DNA of 64,000 nucleotides from Arachis hypogaea (lineage: Eukaryota; Streptophyta; Magnoliopsida; Fabales; Fabaceae): positions 1,798,001-1,862,000 of the forward strand of contig NC_092040.1 of the NCBI RefSeq assembly GCF_003086295.3. Reading direction: 5' to 3'. Positions within the stretch are counted from its first letter, which is position 1, and each line of letters opens with the position of its first letter. Below are positions 1-11,285 of this stretch, in pieces. Below the pieces are notes generated by a model. The model had not been told where the DNA came from and did not search any database. It saw only the letters and a program-made list of their open reading frames with translations. Made by a program: the position numbers and the translations under genes.

Positions 1-515
1 TTTGAAACTGCCTTCTTCAGAGCATTGAAATCTATGGCCTTGGTTGTCCACCCAACTAAACTCCTTGCTAGCCAACCTATATTTTCTTCTGCAACAGTTA
101 CTTCAACCTTCCTTATCCATCCATTACCATTTGGGTCATTTTTTGACGTATTCTTCATCGTTCCTTTCCTACCTGTATGCATAGCCAAATTATCCTTACG
201 TTGAGTCCGCCCATCCTCATCGGCGTTCCGTTCTCTACCTTCGACATTCATACTTCTTGCCTTTTCCTTCGTTGGCCTTCTATACTTAGCTTCTTTTGCT
301 GATATTGTCTTCCTTCGTAATCTCATACGATTCATGTCCGTTATCGTCTTCAATGCCCCCCTTTCGTCGTGTACCGTATAAAGGCAAAAAGATATATCAT
401 ACCTTTTTTTCTGCTTACGAGCAAGATATATGTCATTGATTCTTCCTATCCAAGTGAATAGGTGAAATAATTTCCTCTTGGAAATATCTTCCGATAAAAA
501 TGGAGAAAGATTCAT
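1..515 (-). CDS. LINE ORF1-like RRM protein, partial (runs off window)
   Basis: An uninterrupted minus-strand frame starts with ATG at 515-513 and stays open for about 171 codons to the window edge. The first ~75 residues look like an RNA-recognition motif: an RNP2-like start, then GRINDIYLARKQKK (as in 'GRINDVYLSRKxK'), then FCLYTV in the RNP1 position, then a MNRMRLRRKTISAKEAKYRR tail. A basic, low-complexity region follows and then IGWLARSLVGWTTKAID. RRM-bearing ORF1 proteins are known from plant LINEs of the BNR type, and near-identical RRMs are dispersed in Arachis genomes as I remember them. The RNP1 position lacks the usual FAFVRF aromatics, which suggests decay. No reverse transcriptase is visible because the element would continue leftward. 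It could instead be a domesticated RRM gene. Confidence 0.55.
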   Translation of the reverse strand, partial: MNLSPFLSEDISKRKLFHLFTWIGRINDIYLARKQKKRYDISFCLYTVHDERGALKTITDMNRMRLRRKTISAKEAKYRRPTKEKARSMNVEGRERNADEDGRTQRKDNLAMHTGRKGTMKNTSKNDPNGNGWIRKVEVTVAEENIGWLARSLVGWTTKAIDFNALKKAVS

Positions 516-920
516 TTTCTAGTCGATGGTACTCTTCTCTGTTCCAAACCCTATAATTCTTCGAATGTTGACGTGATTCTCAAGTTCTATCCTCTCTGTA
601 TTTTCCTCTCGCTCTTCCCCTTTCTCTCTCTCTCGTGCTTTTAGCATTGCTGTTTATCCACAAATAATTTTACGATTAATCATACTCAGATTTTTATTTT
701 CAAGTGAATATTAAACTTAAAAGAGATGGTTAAAAAACACATACTTTCGTTCATTTGTGACAACTTGCGTTCTTACCGCCACAAATGTTATGTGTGAAAT
801 TCCAGGCCTGCGGGCCGCAAGGGCCCATTCCATTTCAAACCCCTTAGCGAGCAATTTATCAGGGTCGTCGTCGTCATCATTTCCTACTTCTTCTCCATCG
901 GCATCTCCAAACGCAGAATC
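516..920. promoter_or_regulatory. Intergenic region and AE7 promoter/5' leader
   Basis: No gene is seen. A CT-rich stretch lies near 595-650. The presumed 5' leader of AE7 covers roughly 800-920. No clear TATA box can be assigned. Confidence 0.4.
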
Positions 921-2613
921 ATGGTGTCAACTCTAATCAACGCAAACCCTATCATATACGAAAAGAAAGAGCGCCGAACCCGCACCTCACCGCCCACCAC
1001 CAACGACGATTACGCCGTCGAACCTATCGACCAACTTGAGATTTTCGATATCCTTTATTTCTTTCTTTCTTTCATTTTCCAATTTCTATTTTTTTTTCTT
1101 TTAATTGAATACCTTTCATCGAATATGTGCATGCTTAGTCTTTCTTTTTCCTTAACGATTTCTCACATCACCTGAGAGATATCAAGGACCCTGAGCACCC
1201 TTACTCCTTGGAAGAGCTCAAGGTCATAACGGAGGATGCTGTTGAAGTCGATGATCACCGTAGTTATGTTAGGTGCTCACACTTTTCATTTTCTTTTTCC
1301 CCTTTATGTATTAGGATTGATATTGGCTTCTGATGAATGTTTCATGTGTTTATTTATTTATTATATTATTATTATTGAATCATTAATTGTGATTTTGGTT
1401 GTTTAGGGTTACGTTTACTCCGACAGTGGAACATTGCAGCATGGCAACGATTATAGGTCTCTGCTTACGGGTTAAGCTCATGAGAAGCTTGCCTTCACGC
1501 TACAAGGTATTAATTGTTTTTCACAAATTTTTATTTTCTGATTGTTGTAATTGTTTAGGGTAGTTGCTTGGATTAATGATTGATACCCTGGAGGCAAAAC
1601 TAGATTGATGTGTTGTGTTATGATAATATGTAATTTCTATTATATTTTTCCTTGTATGGAAGTTTTACTGTAAGGCGAATTTGTGGTAGATTTTAGTCCA
1701 AGGGAGTGGTAGATTTGTAAAAGCTCATGGATTAGTTTCAATTCGGAGTATTGAGTTGGTAAGGTAACTCTAGATGTTGCATAGTGAATAACAATTGTGT
1801 GCATTTTGTTCTTGCTTGAATTAATGGGAGCATAATGCAGCAAAGGCTGCAATCTTTTTAGTCTTATTAGTACAAATTGGTTGTTCACCAAGAGGGATGT
1901 AATAAGAAGCCGGAGGATTTGAAGCCTTCTAAAACATAAAAGAAATAACTACAAATTCATGTAAGATAAACATGCACTCTCGAAAATGAAATCTGAACTA
2001 AAACCCACTAGGCAACTAAGGAAATGAGCTTGTCTTGCAATGATATGAACTTTGAACCACCTCACTTTGCTGTTGAACCCTCTTCTCAGTTTATCCACCT
2101 GATAGTTTTATGTTAAATTATGGCTAGGTGGATATCAGAGTAGCACCTGGATCTCATGCAACTGAAGCTGCAGGTAATTTCTTCATCTTTCTCTTTTTCA
2201 CTCTATATCGAGTCATACATTCTGTAATGCACTAGTGCAACCATGTACTTGTTTTGGTGAAGATGTTATTTTTGTTGACTTAAACATCATCCGGAATTTT
2301 TTGTTTTCTCCATGCAAGTAATGCATGCCGTTGATGGACCTATTACAAACACATACTTATATTTATATTTGCATGAAATAATTAGTTCGATTTGATGATT
2401 ATTGATTCTGCACAAGTCACAAGATGATTTGAAAGAGTAGGCAATGAGTTGTCCCAAGTCCCTCTGAATTCTTTTCAAACTTTGTATTCATTTGTCACAA
2501 CTATGTATGCAGTTAACAAACAACTAAATGATAAAGAGCGTGTGGCTGCTGCCCTGGAAAATCCAAACCTTCTAGATATGTTCGACGAATGCCTTGCTCC
2601 ATCTTACAATTGA
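921..2613 (+). CDS. AE7: AE7, MIP18-family cytosolic Fe-S cluster assembly factor
   Basis: Five exons: 921-1047, 1167-1272, 1407-1506, 2128-2173, 2513-2613; 480 nt, 159 residues. The spliced product opens [19 protein letters not shown] and carries the DUF59/MIP18 core: [20 protein letters not shown], then [20 protein letters not shown] with the conserved Cys, then [19 protein letters not shown], ending CLAPSYN. It agrees along its whole length with Arabidopsis AE7 (about 157 residues). AE7 acts in the late cytosolic Fe-S assembly targeting complex with CIA1 and MET18, delivering clusters to nuclear and cytosolic proteins such as DNA polymerases and helicases. Introns 2-4 are GT-AG. Intron 1 has no GT at the place the protein demands a break and is instead a U12-type AT-AC intron, listed separately. 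All exon phases agree. Confidence 0.95.
1048..1166 (+). other. U12-type AT-AC intron 1 of AE7
   Basis: The intron begins ATATCCTTT, contains TTTTTCCTTAAC with the likely branch A at 1155, and ends TCTCAC, 11 nt after that A. These match the minor-spliceosome consensus (donor ATATCCTT, branch TTCCTTRAC, acceptor AC 10-20 nt downstream). Removing exactly 1048-1166 joins G|AT to give Asp and restores IFDHLRDIKD. Without splicing, the frame from 921 reads on to a stop at 1173-1175. Confidence 0.93.
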
Positions 2614-3520
2614 AGAACTTTCCCCTCAGATGCAGTGAGACGACATATACTTTAGTTATATCTCATTTTGGTTATGCAGTTATGCACCTACTACACGAAT
2701 TGTTGTATACTTAGGGATCAAGGTTTTTGGTTATAAATCTAGAATAGATCAAATGTTCGGTTCAGTTGTAATTGACCAAAAAGGTGACAGGCATTTGATG
2801 GAGGTTTAAATTTTAATGGCTTGTCTATATATATGATTTATGGCAGAATACAGTCGCATTATTCATCATTTAATTTATATGATTGATCTTATTTTGTGAG
2901 GAAAAATTTAACTTATTAGGTAGTTATTAGCTTATGATACAAATTGTTTGGGTCTTAAGAAATGTGCATGCCCTTTTCCAATTTTGGAGATTCACTAAGG
3001 CCTTTCCCCATATCTTGACCAAATTAAGTATCTGAAACAAGTTGAGAATGCAAAGGTTGCACTAGTTTAACGATAGAGGTTGGCAGCAATTAAATAATTA
3101 TGAACATGGTATATACCCATACGGTGAAAGCTGATAAACAGAATAACGATCAGTCTTTCTTAATCACGCTCCAAGTAACAGTAATACTTTGTACCATGCG
3201 AAAAATAAAGCTGGAAAAGCCAACGTTAGACATACACATTTCAGCTGGTAAGAACCAATATATTATTGTGTCAACGACAGTAACATATTATAACTTTACA
3301 TTGCAATATAGTTTCTTAACCAGACTAAACTTTGCACTGCGATATGGATTTCATGGTTTCACAATCCTTCGGGAGCATCATTTGAAATTCAATCATGCCT
3401 AGCCAGAAAGCCAAAACCTTAACACAATATTCATATCCAAAACAATGAACAATTTTTATCACGTAAAAGACCCCTGCTTATGGCATATTTGAAATCTGTC
3501 AAGGTACAACAGATAAACAA
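2614..3520. other. Intergenic, 3' flanks of convergent AE7 and VPS25
   Basis: The stretch holds the AE7 3' UTR and, toward its right end, the VPS25 3' UTR; the two genes converge here. A 100-codon frame at 3100-3402 has no recognisable homology or coding character. Confidence 0.5.
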
Positions 3521-5871
3521 TCATAGAGAAAATTTCACTCCTTCATCATCAGTTGAAGTTCCTTTGAAGACCACAAGCTTCCCCTTTTGCTCTAATATTT
3601 TCAGCGCACGATTCAGAATAGTTTGGTCTATCCCTTGAAGCTCTGCAGTACATCAGAAAGAATGAGAGACAAATCCAGTCAAAGCCCAAAACTTCGGAAG
3701 TACCTACAATAATATGACTAAAGGAAAAAACAAAAGCCTCAAAAAGCAGGTGATAAACTTAGAAATGTTTGTGTTCAAAGGGGGCATGGCCGTGGGCCAA
3801 GCAGAGAAATAACACTCGACTTGAAGTAAATATAAGTCACTGTATTTCTTGAAGAAGGATGGGAGCTTCAATGAGTAAACTTAGCAATTTAGCATCACAT
3901 GGCCAAAATATACAAAGTAGTGCCTCCAACTTTTACAATATTGTAATTTGTGTACCACTTATTACTCCAGTCAATTAATTAAAAATCAAAATATTTCATG
4001 AACTTATTTACCAAGTAAATACACATTTTAGTTCCTAACAGAAATTTTGAAGAACACTTAATCCATCAAATTTAAGAGTCTCTGGGTGGTCCCTCACCAT
4101 TCAAAAGTGGGAGACATGTTAATCTCTCCATACAAAAGCATTAGAAATTTTCTAATGGTACAAACCTATAGGGCTGGACTACGGTGTCCCCCTTTTTGAA
4201 TGGTGATTGATATGCCACCTTTTTTAGCATTCTTTTTAAAATGATTAAATCCTGAGGGACTAATTTACCATTTGAAATTCTCGTCAAACACTAAAATAGG
4301 TATTAACTCTATTTTTAATATCTATCCCATTGCTAGCACACTTCCCCATTGCGCATCACATATAGAGAGATCAAAACACAGCATAAAACTCTCAACACTG
4401 CTTCAAAAGTATCCAGAACGTATAGAGAGAAGATAAATTACTGAATACTTTTCCTACAATTCATACCCAAAACCCTATTTGGCACGCTGGTTTTCTCCCT
4501 GGATGACTTTCATCTATGTTTGTTTCAGTCCAAGGATAGCAGAAAGCTTATATCTAATCCCACTTGAAAGGTTTGATTTAACTGAATCGGTAAACAAAAT
4601 GGAAAGCAAAAATAATTGAAAAGACAGACTACAATTATCAACTCCAAAAGCTATACCATCCCATGCCTCAAACACATGATAAGATGATAACACAAGTATT
4701 AAGAACTAACCAATAACTGCCAAACTTGTCCCATCCCAAATTACAAGATAGTGAAGAATAGGATCTATAAGCATCAACAAATTACCTGTTCCTTGAGATT
4801 CAGTCCCAAACCTTATTTCTTCCATCGTCACAACACCGTCTTCCAGCCCATTATCTCTTGCCTAATCAATATTAAAGTGAATTCAAACACAATGCAAACA
4901 CAGAAACTGGAATGCTGTGGTTATCAAAGTAGAAATGGAAACCTACAAATTGTACTAAAATTTCTGCCCACTCTTGAATCCGATGCCAGAGAATAAGACA
5001 TTTCCTATGTCCTTTATCCATCCACTCAGCACGTCCTGTCAGATTAGAATACCACTTTAGCAATTTTCTCAGTAACCGTCACAACTCACAAGAACAATAA
5101 ATTCACTGACAAGAACCATACCATCAGCTACTAAGGCTGAAAGGAATGCTTCTCTAGCTTCATGAGTAAGAGACCCTGCACTATCAGAAACCAGGAAACA
5201 ATCATATGACATAAATGTGGAAATAAAATGCAAAAAAAAAAAAAGAAATATGGGAACATTTTGAGACCTGTCAGTTCAATAATAATAATAATAATTAAAT
5301 TTGCAAGTAAGCAGGAATTTTTTGAACTTACTTCCAATTATGGGATTCGAAAACAGAGGAAATTCTTCTTCAAGCCCAATTACAAATACCTTTTGTGTTC
5401 TACAATAATCTAGAATAAGATCCTTCCACAGTTGTACCTGCTTCTCTCTAGTGTCTCTTACTGGCTGCAAACTGAAAATCAGAAACCAAGTTGCATGCAA
5501 ACCAACCACAAGTTTATGAATGTGTCACTATGAATTAACATTTAACAATAAACAATATGCAATGAATTTTACAAACAAAAGAGAAAAGAATGATTCTAAA
5601 TAACCATAGTCATGTACAACCTGATAAAACATTCTCATTAAATGTAAAATTAGGAGCTCAATGTTCATTAATCATTATGATTTTCAATTATATCTGTAAA
5701 ATTTGACCAGAGGATTTAAGATCCAACAGAGTAAACTAGTAAGAAAGCACACATAGCTTGAATTTATCAAACAAAAAATAAAAATAAAAACTTGCAGCAA
5801 AGGGGGATTTACGTGAAGTATGGCGGGTAGTTGAAGAAATGTGGTAACTTGAACTCTCCCAATTTCTGCAT
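3521..5871 (-). CDS. VPS25: VPS25, ESCRT-II subunit
   Basis: Six exons in transcript order: 5871-5813, 5471-5332, 5175-5122, 5035-4947, 4861-4786, 3642-3521; 540 nt, 179 residues, the same length as Arabidopsis VPS25. The start MQKLGEFKLPHFFNYPPYF is the invariant N-terminus with the PPxY-like VPS22/36-binding motif. Two winged-helix domains follow: VRDTREKQVQLWKDLILDYC in the first, and GRAEWMDKGHRKCLILWHRI leading into ELQGIDQTILNRALKILEQK in the second; the end is DDEGVKFSL. VPS25 links ESCRT-II to the ESCRT-III subunit VPS20 on endosomes during sorting of ubiquitinated cargo. All introns are GT-AG and all phases agree. The last intron (3643-4785) is the largest and holds no recognised element. 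Confidence 0.96.
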
Positions 5872-7439
5872 CTTTCTCGAATGATTCCACTACACAAAGG
5901 TTAACGATCTTCTCTTTGAGGATTAAATAGCTCCCTCTCCTTAATGGATCGGTACGGCGCCGTATCACGCAATGATTTTCAACACCTTTCGATTTCGCTA
6001 GTTGTTGAAACTTGAAACTGATATTACAGATGAAGAATTGCGATATTGGCGAGAGTGAATAAATGAAAGGAGCTTAAACTCTGCGAACCCTAGCTAGCAC
6101 CCTTACCAATGGAGGAAGAAGAACAAAGTCAGTGAGATGAAGCAAACTGTTGCACACAGAAACGTCGACGTTTCGTTGGTAAACTGAAACTAGAAATCGC
6201 CGGGGGCAATTTTTAGTATTTTTTGTTATTATTTAACGAAATATTAAATTATTTTTAATAAATAATTTTTATTAATTTATATATATAAATTTTAAAAAAT
6301 ATAAATATAAATAATATTAAATATAAATTATATATTTTTTATATTAAAATATCTATAAATAAAAATATAAAATATTATTGACTAAAAATAATAATATTTA
6401 CTAATGATGTAATATTCATCCATCTCATTGTTTTTGTACACTTTTTTTTATACATTATAAAAAGTATATTATTGACTCGGAAATTGTTGTGTGATGCGAG
6501 TTTGTAAAAACTTTGTTCTGTTTTTCTTTTTTTCTTTTTTATTTGTTTCTTTATTGATAAAAAAAGAATAAATTAGATTATTATCTTTTAAAATTTCAGA
6601 TGATTGAATCATTCAATAATATTATTTTAAAAATGCAGTCTAAATAAGATAATTTAAATATTCAATAATATTATTTTAAAAATATTAGAGACTAATCTTT
6701 CTAGTTGTATTTCCAGAAAGTAGGGAAAAATGCTTAAATCTTTTTGTGTAAGATGACAGAACCATTTAAAATATGGAATGTGAGATGCCTTAGCATTAAG
6801 ATTGTAGGTGGTTTATCTTTGTCTGATGAAGTTCATAACGCACTTTCTCAATTAGCTTTTTTAATTAATTCTACTAATATAATAATGTAAAATACTTGAC
6901 TAGAAACTATGTAATTGCTAACCTTTTTTGGATGGTATAACAAACTATGAACTATGATGTTATGAGTACCATAAGTCATTCCAAAAGAATATCATAAGTC
7001 CAATCTCGTGGCATATGGCAATGAAATTAAGATTCCCAATTTCCCATTAGTTACATTTACAACTAGACAAACTTGTTTCTGTGGTAAAATTGAAAAGTAG
7101 TACAACCAGAAAATTATTATTCTCATACATATATACAGTCCAAGAATTGTTGAAATCCATGGTAACTAGAGAAGAGAGTTGAGAATACAATAAAAATCTG
7201 AAATTTCACTCAATAATAGAAGTTGAAGATAAGTGATGTTAAGCCTTAAATTTGTTAAACTAACCCAAAAATCAAAGTGACTCATGCATATGCTATATTC
7301 TTATTCTTTATGTGCCTATCATTTTTTTCCCTTGATTAGTTTGATAACAATATCAATATATTACTGATAAAAGAGTTGTTAAAGAAAATAGAGAAAATTT
7401 TTCTAAAGTGTATTCTTGAAGGATAAAGAGAATGAAAAT
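5872..7439. other. AT-rich intergenic region between VPS25 and PPR genes
   Basis: The VPS25 promoter and leader occupy about 5872-6200. From 6205 to 6425 lies one copy of an AT-rich dispersed repeat, listed separately. No gene was found in the remainder. The pair TTCAATAATATTATTTTAAA occurs twice near 6612 and 6660, a short local duplication. Confidence 0.5.
6205..6425. repeat. AT-rich dispersed repeat, copy 1
   Basis: It begins AATTTTTAGTATTTTTTGT and ends around the GACTAAAAATAATAATATTT block. The same order of blocks recurs at 43706-43960 (copy 2), so this is a dispersed repeat family rather than chance AT richness. Class unknown; no terminal repeats or coding sequence were seen. Confidence 0.55.
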
Positions 7440-9266
7440 TTACCAATAATCTTTACATGAGCATGCTCCATCTTTAAAATGGTGAAACAGGTTTCGATCT
7501 CTTACAGTAATTTCTCGTTCATAGATCATGGAAATGAATTTGGTGTATGTATGACAATCGTTACACATTCTAAGATTTCTAAAAATTCTTATGGGAGATC
7601 CCTCAGATGTATGTATTAGTGCAAAAGCAATTGCTAACTTTTGACTATGATATTTCAATCTCTGCCTCTTCTCCTCTTCATCCACATCAAGCAACACCTG
7701 TGATGTGTCTGGTATATAGCCTTCAAATTTCAACTGCCATTCCATTTGGTGAATCATGGCATAGATGCTGTGGAAGTGGGGTTGAGACTTGTCATGTGAA
7801 ACAAACTTGTAGACCCTTCTCTTCACTTCAACCAAGCTAAATCCAGGTGTTTGAACCAAGCCTTTTTGGACCATTTCAATTCTGATCTTGGCCATGTCAA
7901 CCCACTTTTGAGCCCGCGCATACATATTTGCTAGCACCAAATAGTCACCGAGGTTGTGCGGATTCAACATGAAAATATTTTCAGCTGCAATCTCCCCTAA
8001 TTCTAGGTTATGGTGAACTTTACAAGCATTTAGAAGGCTCCTCCACAAAACATCATTTGGTTTTCTGGGCATGCTCTTTATGAGTTCATAGGCTTCCCTA
8101 AGCATTCCAGCTCTTCCCATAAGGTCCACCATGCAACCATAGTGCTGAATTGTTGGTTCAATCTTATGCTCGAATTGCATCCGGTTGAAAAACTCTAAGC
8201 CCTCATTGACCAGGCCAGCATGAGTGCAAGCACTTAACACACCTACATAGACAACATCATCTGGTGCCAAACCTTGTTCCAGCATTTCTGCAAAAATTCT
8301 AAGGGCTTCGCTTCCACGTCCGTGAACAGCAAGGCCCGAGATCATTACAGTGTATGAATGTTTATTCTTCTCAGCCATACTGTGGAACACACAAAGCCCT
8401 TTCTCAATACACCCGCACTTGGCATACATGTCAATTAATGAAGTTTTCACAATAACATTGAGTTCAGTAGTGTTTCTCAACAAGATTCCATGTACTGAAC
8501 TTCCAAGGTTTGGAGATCCCAAATGGGTGCAAGCAGAGAGTACACTGACTAAGGTGCTTTCTTCAGGCCTATAGCGTCCATCATGCATCATGTCATTGAA
8601 AAGCTTCAAGCACTCATGCCACATTTCCGCACTAGCATGAGCACCAATAATAGCACTCCATGAAGCCACACTCCTTTCACTCATTTTGTCGAACACATCA
8701 CGTGCATGTTCTATTGCCCCACACTTCCCATACATGCTGATCAAGCTGTTTTGCAGAAAGAGATCACCTTCAAGCCCTGCCTTAAAGACATGGCTATAAA
8801 TTTGCATTCCTTCCTTAAGAGCACCTAACAGTGAACATGCCTTGAAAACAAATGGGTAGGTGAAGTTGTCAGGTTCAATTCCCTTTTTAAGCATCTCAAT
8901 ATAAAGAATTAAAGCTTCTTCCAGGTTCATACAATTAACATTCCCCCTAATCATGGTATTGTACTCGAAACTACTAGGTTCCTCGATTCGCCGGAAGATC
9001 GAGCATGCATACTCCATACTACCCCATTTTGCTAGAGCACAAGTGGCAACTAAATTGCTCCCACAAAAATGATCCCAAAAAAGACCCAATTTTAGGATGT
9101 GGGCATGAACTTGCTTAAATTCTTCCATGCTCTTGCATCTCTTAAGTAGAGGTAACCATCCATGTTCATAGAACCTAACATTCAAATCAGTGTTTTTTGG
9201 TGGAATATTATTTGATAGTGACAAAAACTGGGTTCTACTGAGAATATATGTCTCAGTGCACACCAT
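7440..9266 (-). CDS. DYW-class pentatricopeptide-repeat protein (At1g31920-like)
   Basis: One intronless frame of 608 codons. After a short presequence the protein has PPR motifs in the P-L-S pattern (for example EYNTMIRGNVNCMNLEEALI, NSLISMYGKCGAIEHARDVF, TSLIDMYAKCGCIEKGLCVF), then E1/E2 motifs (GDYLVLANMYARAQKWVDMA; PGFSLVEVKRRVYKFVSHD) and a complete DYW domain from about residue 510 to the terminal KDYW. It agrees along its length with my memory of Arabidopsis At1g31920. DYW proteins bind organellar RNA and usually supply the C-to-U deaminase. The CxxCH zinc motif is present (MCNDCH, C568-H572) and so is the final CSC, but the HxE motif reads HSQ (540-542), so the catalytic Glu is Gln. 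A mitochondrial or plastid location is expected for the family; I cannot tell which from the N-terminus. Confidence 0.95.
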   Translation of the reverse strand: MVCTETYILSRTQFLSLSNNIPPKNTDLNVRFYEHGWLPLLKRCKSMEEFKQVHAHILKLGLFWDHFCGSNLVATCALAKWGSMEYACSIFRRIEEPSSFEYNTMIRGNVNCMNLEEALILYIEMLKKGIEPDNFTYPFVFKACSLLGALKEGMQIYSHVFKAGLEGDLFLQNSLISMYGKCGAIEHARDVFDKMSERSVASWSAIIGAHASAEMWHECLKLFNDMMHDGRYRPEESTLVSVLSACTHLGSPNLGSSVHGILLRNTTELNVIVKTSLIDMYAKCGCIEKGLCVFHSMAEKNKHSYTVMISGLAVHGRGSEALRIFAEMLEQGLAPDDVVYVGVLSACTHAGLVNEGLEFFNRMQFEHKIEPTIQHYGCMVDLMGRAGMLREAYELIKSMPRKPNDVLWRSLLNACKVHHNLELGEIAAENIFMLNPHNLGDYLVLANMYARAQKWVDMAKIRIEMVQKGLVQTPGFSLVEVKRRVYKFVSHDKSQPHFHSIYAMIHQMEWQLKFEGYIPDTSQVLLDVDEEEKRQRLKYHSQKLAIAFALIHTSEGSPIRIFRNLRMCNDCHTYTKFISMIYEREITVRDRNLFHHFKDGACSCKDYW

Positions 9267-10054
9267 GTTAAATTGTCAAGCTAGCTAAGCTAAAGACAGG
9301 AAAATAATAACAATAATAATAATACTCTACACTCCATTATTCTAATAAACACACAAATCTGAAGATAGAAGAAAGAGAAGGGATAGCTATGAACCAGGAA
9401 AAAAGTGAACTTTACGATTCATGATGCACCAAAGTTGGGAACCTGGGGTTGTAGTGAGTAGTGTGACTTGGTTCTTGAAATGAAAGAAATGGGAGGAGCA
9501 TTAGCATTTCAAAGGAAATATTTTTTTTTCTTTTTCTTTATGTAAAAAAAAATATATATTTTTTTGATAAGGTGTCAATTTTCCAAGAGGGTTTTGAATG
9601 TCATCCATGAAGTTTGGCATTGCTTTTGCAGCCACAAGATTGCTTAACATTATAGGACAATGAGATTTCTTGATAGGATAATATTTGATGGAGGTGTTGT
9701 CCCCACTAGATCCTCTAACATGTTAGAAAGCCTCTTATTTCTTGCCATGTGTATTTTTTGAATTTGGAAGGATAAATATCTTACAAAGTAACAATTATAA
9801 AATAAAAATAAATTTGTTACTTTAAATTATATATAAAAAAGAGTATTAATATTCTTTAACTAATACTTTTATTATAAATTTATTATGATAAAATATATTT
9901 GTGTTTTCAATTAATGAAATCATTTTATATTATTATTAAGATTTAAAAAAATGTAAATACCTTTGTGTTTTTATAATCTATATCTATATATTTATTTAAA
10001 ATTCACTTGAATAACTATCTCTATTATTAACTTTTAAAATTCCTATGCAATACA
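9267..10054. other. Intergenic, upstream of the PPR gene
   Basis: This is the 5' flank of the minus-strand PPR gene. It is AT-rich with an A/T homopolymer cluster at about 9518-9566. No gene or element is recognised. Confidence 0.4.
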
Positions 10055-10315
10055 TATAGGCTTTTTTACCTAAATACGTATGTGAAACGCTTTAATTTTC
10101 AAAATACGCATGGATTGAAATCTTTCTGAAAATACGCTGCTCCATTTCTTGATCGGCGTTCGCGAAATGAATTTTTATATCATTTTAAAGCAGGTGCCCA
10201 CAAAATAGGCCAATCATATCAGGTGTAGCTCCCACGAAATGGCTACTCCATTTCCTTGGTGACAGTAGCAAAATGGAAAAAACAACTCAGGACACCAAAC
10301 ACGAAATGGGGGCAC
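10055..10315 (+). repeat. Left terminal inverted repeat of the 2.3 kb element
   Basis: Pairs with 12130-12391. Shared words include CCTAAATACG, AAAGATTTCAATCCATGCG in complement, and a GTGGGAGCT-type block. Confidence 0.85.
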
Positions 10316-10967
10316 TGATTGTTTGCCAGCTTAATATTGTACAATGTTAATACTTAGTTACTAATAAGAACATAGATTGAATCCAATATAAAGTACTTAA
10401 TTGAGCACTAAACGTTATTATCAAATTTGTCAACAGTATATTATCTACCTTAAACTTTCAACTATATCTTAATTAACTTTGCTGCCCTTGAATGGTAAGT
10501 AATATGAATCAACAATACCCACAAAACATATATAGCAACATAAAAGTTAAGCAGCTTATCCGAAATTGTACAAGTAGAAGGAATAATCTTTGGTTGTAAG
10601 GTTGCAAGAATTTCACTAAGTGAAGGTGCATGAACTAGCAAATATAAAATGCAATTATATGAATGAACCCAAAATCTCTTCTACCATGATAATAAGAAAA
10701 ATATGTCACTTCTATAAGAGGTAATAAGCTGCAAGCTCATTAGCATCAAAATTACAATATTCCAAAGTAGCTTTTCTGAGTTCTTATGGATTGTCTGCCT
10801 ATGATGATATCCCATAAAATAATTTTATAAGAAAGCAGTGACATAATATCATATCAATAGTTCATGTTCACCTACAAACCTCAAGAAATGTCATCTTACA
10901 TATAGAGAGACTACAATAATGAACAACAACTAAATTATACAATTGATCTGCAAAGAAATCATCATAG

Positions 10968-11285
10968 GACTAGTTTGAATTGGCTTTTGAAAACAAGTAG
11001 TTATTCTTTTATCTTTTTTAAGAAAATCATTTTTTATAGATAAAAGTTATTTTATATTTTGGTCGACTTTTTAAAAAGAGTTTTCAAATATTAAAAACGT
11101 CTTTTGCTTCTGTTTTTTTTTAAAAGTAAGGTATTACTGGCTTTTAGAAAAAAGCAAATAATTTACTTTTTTAATAAAAATACTTATTCTTAAAGATGTA
11201 TCAAAATGTGTTTAAAACTTAAAGTACTTTATTTTTTTGTTATAAAAAGTACTTTTTAAACTCAAATAAGCTAATTCAAACCAAC
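10968..11285. mobile_element. Nested MITE with ~16 bp inverted ends
   Basis: The left end AGTTTGAATTGGCTT and the right end AAGCTAATTCAAACC are inverted copies with two mismatches. The interior is AT-rich with AAAAGTACTTTTT-type blocks and no coding capacity. It lies inside the larger element at 10055-12391, so it inserted later. Superfamily is not assigned; the target duplication is unclear. Confidence 0.55.

Noticed and set aside
921..1175. 84-codon uninterrupted frame at the start of AE7
   Set aside because: Its last 42 codons are AT-AC intron sequence with no homology; the conserved protein continues at 1167.
3100..3402. 100-codon plus-strand frame
   Set aside because: No recognisable domain, in the shared 3' flank of two genes, with AT-biased codons.
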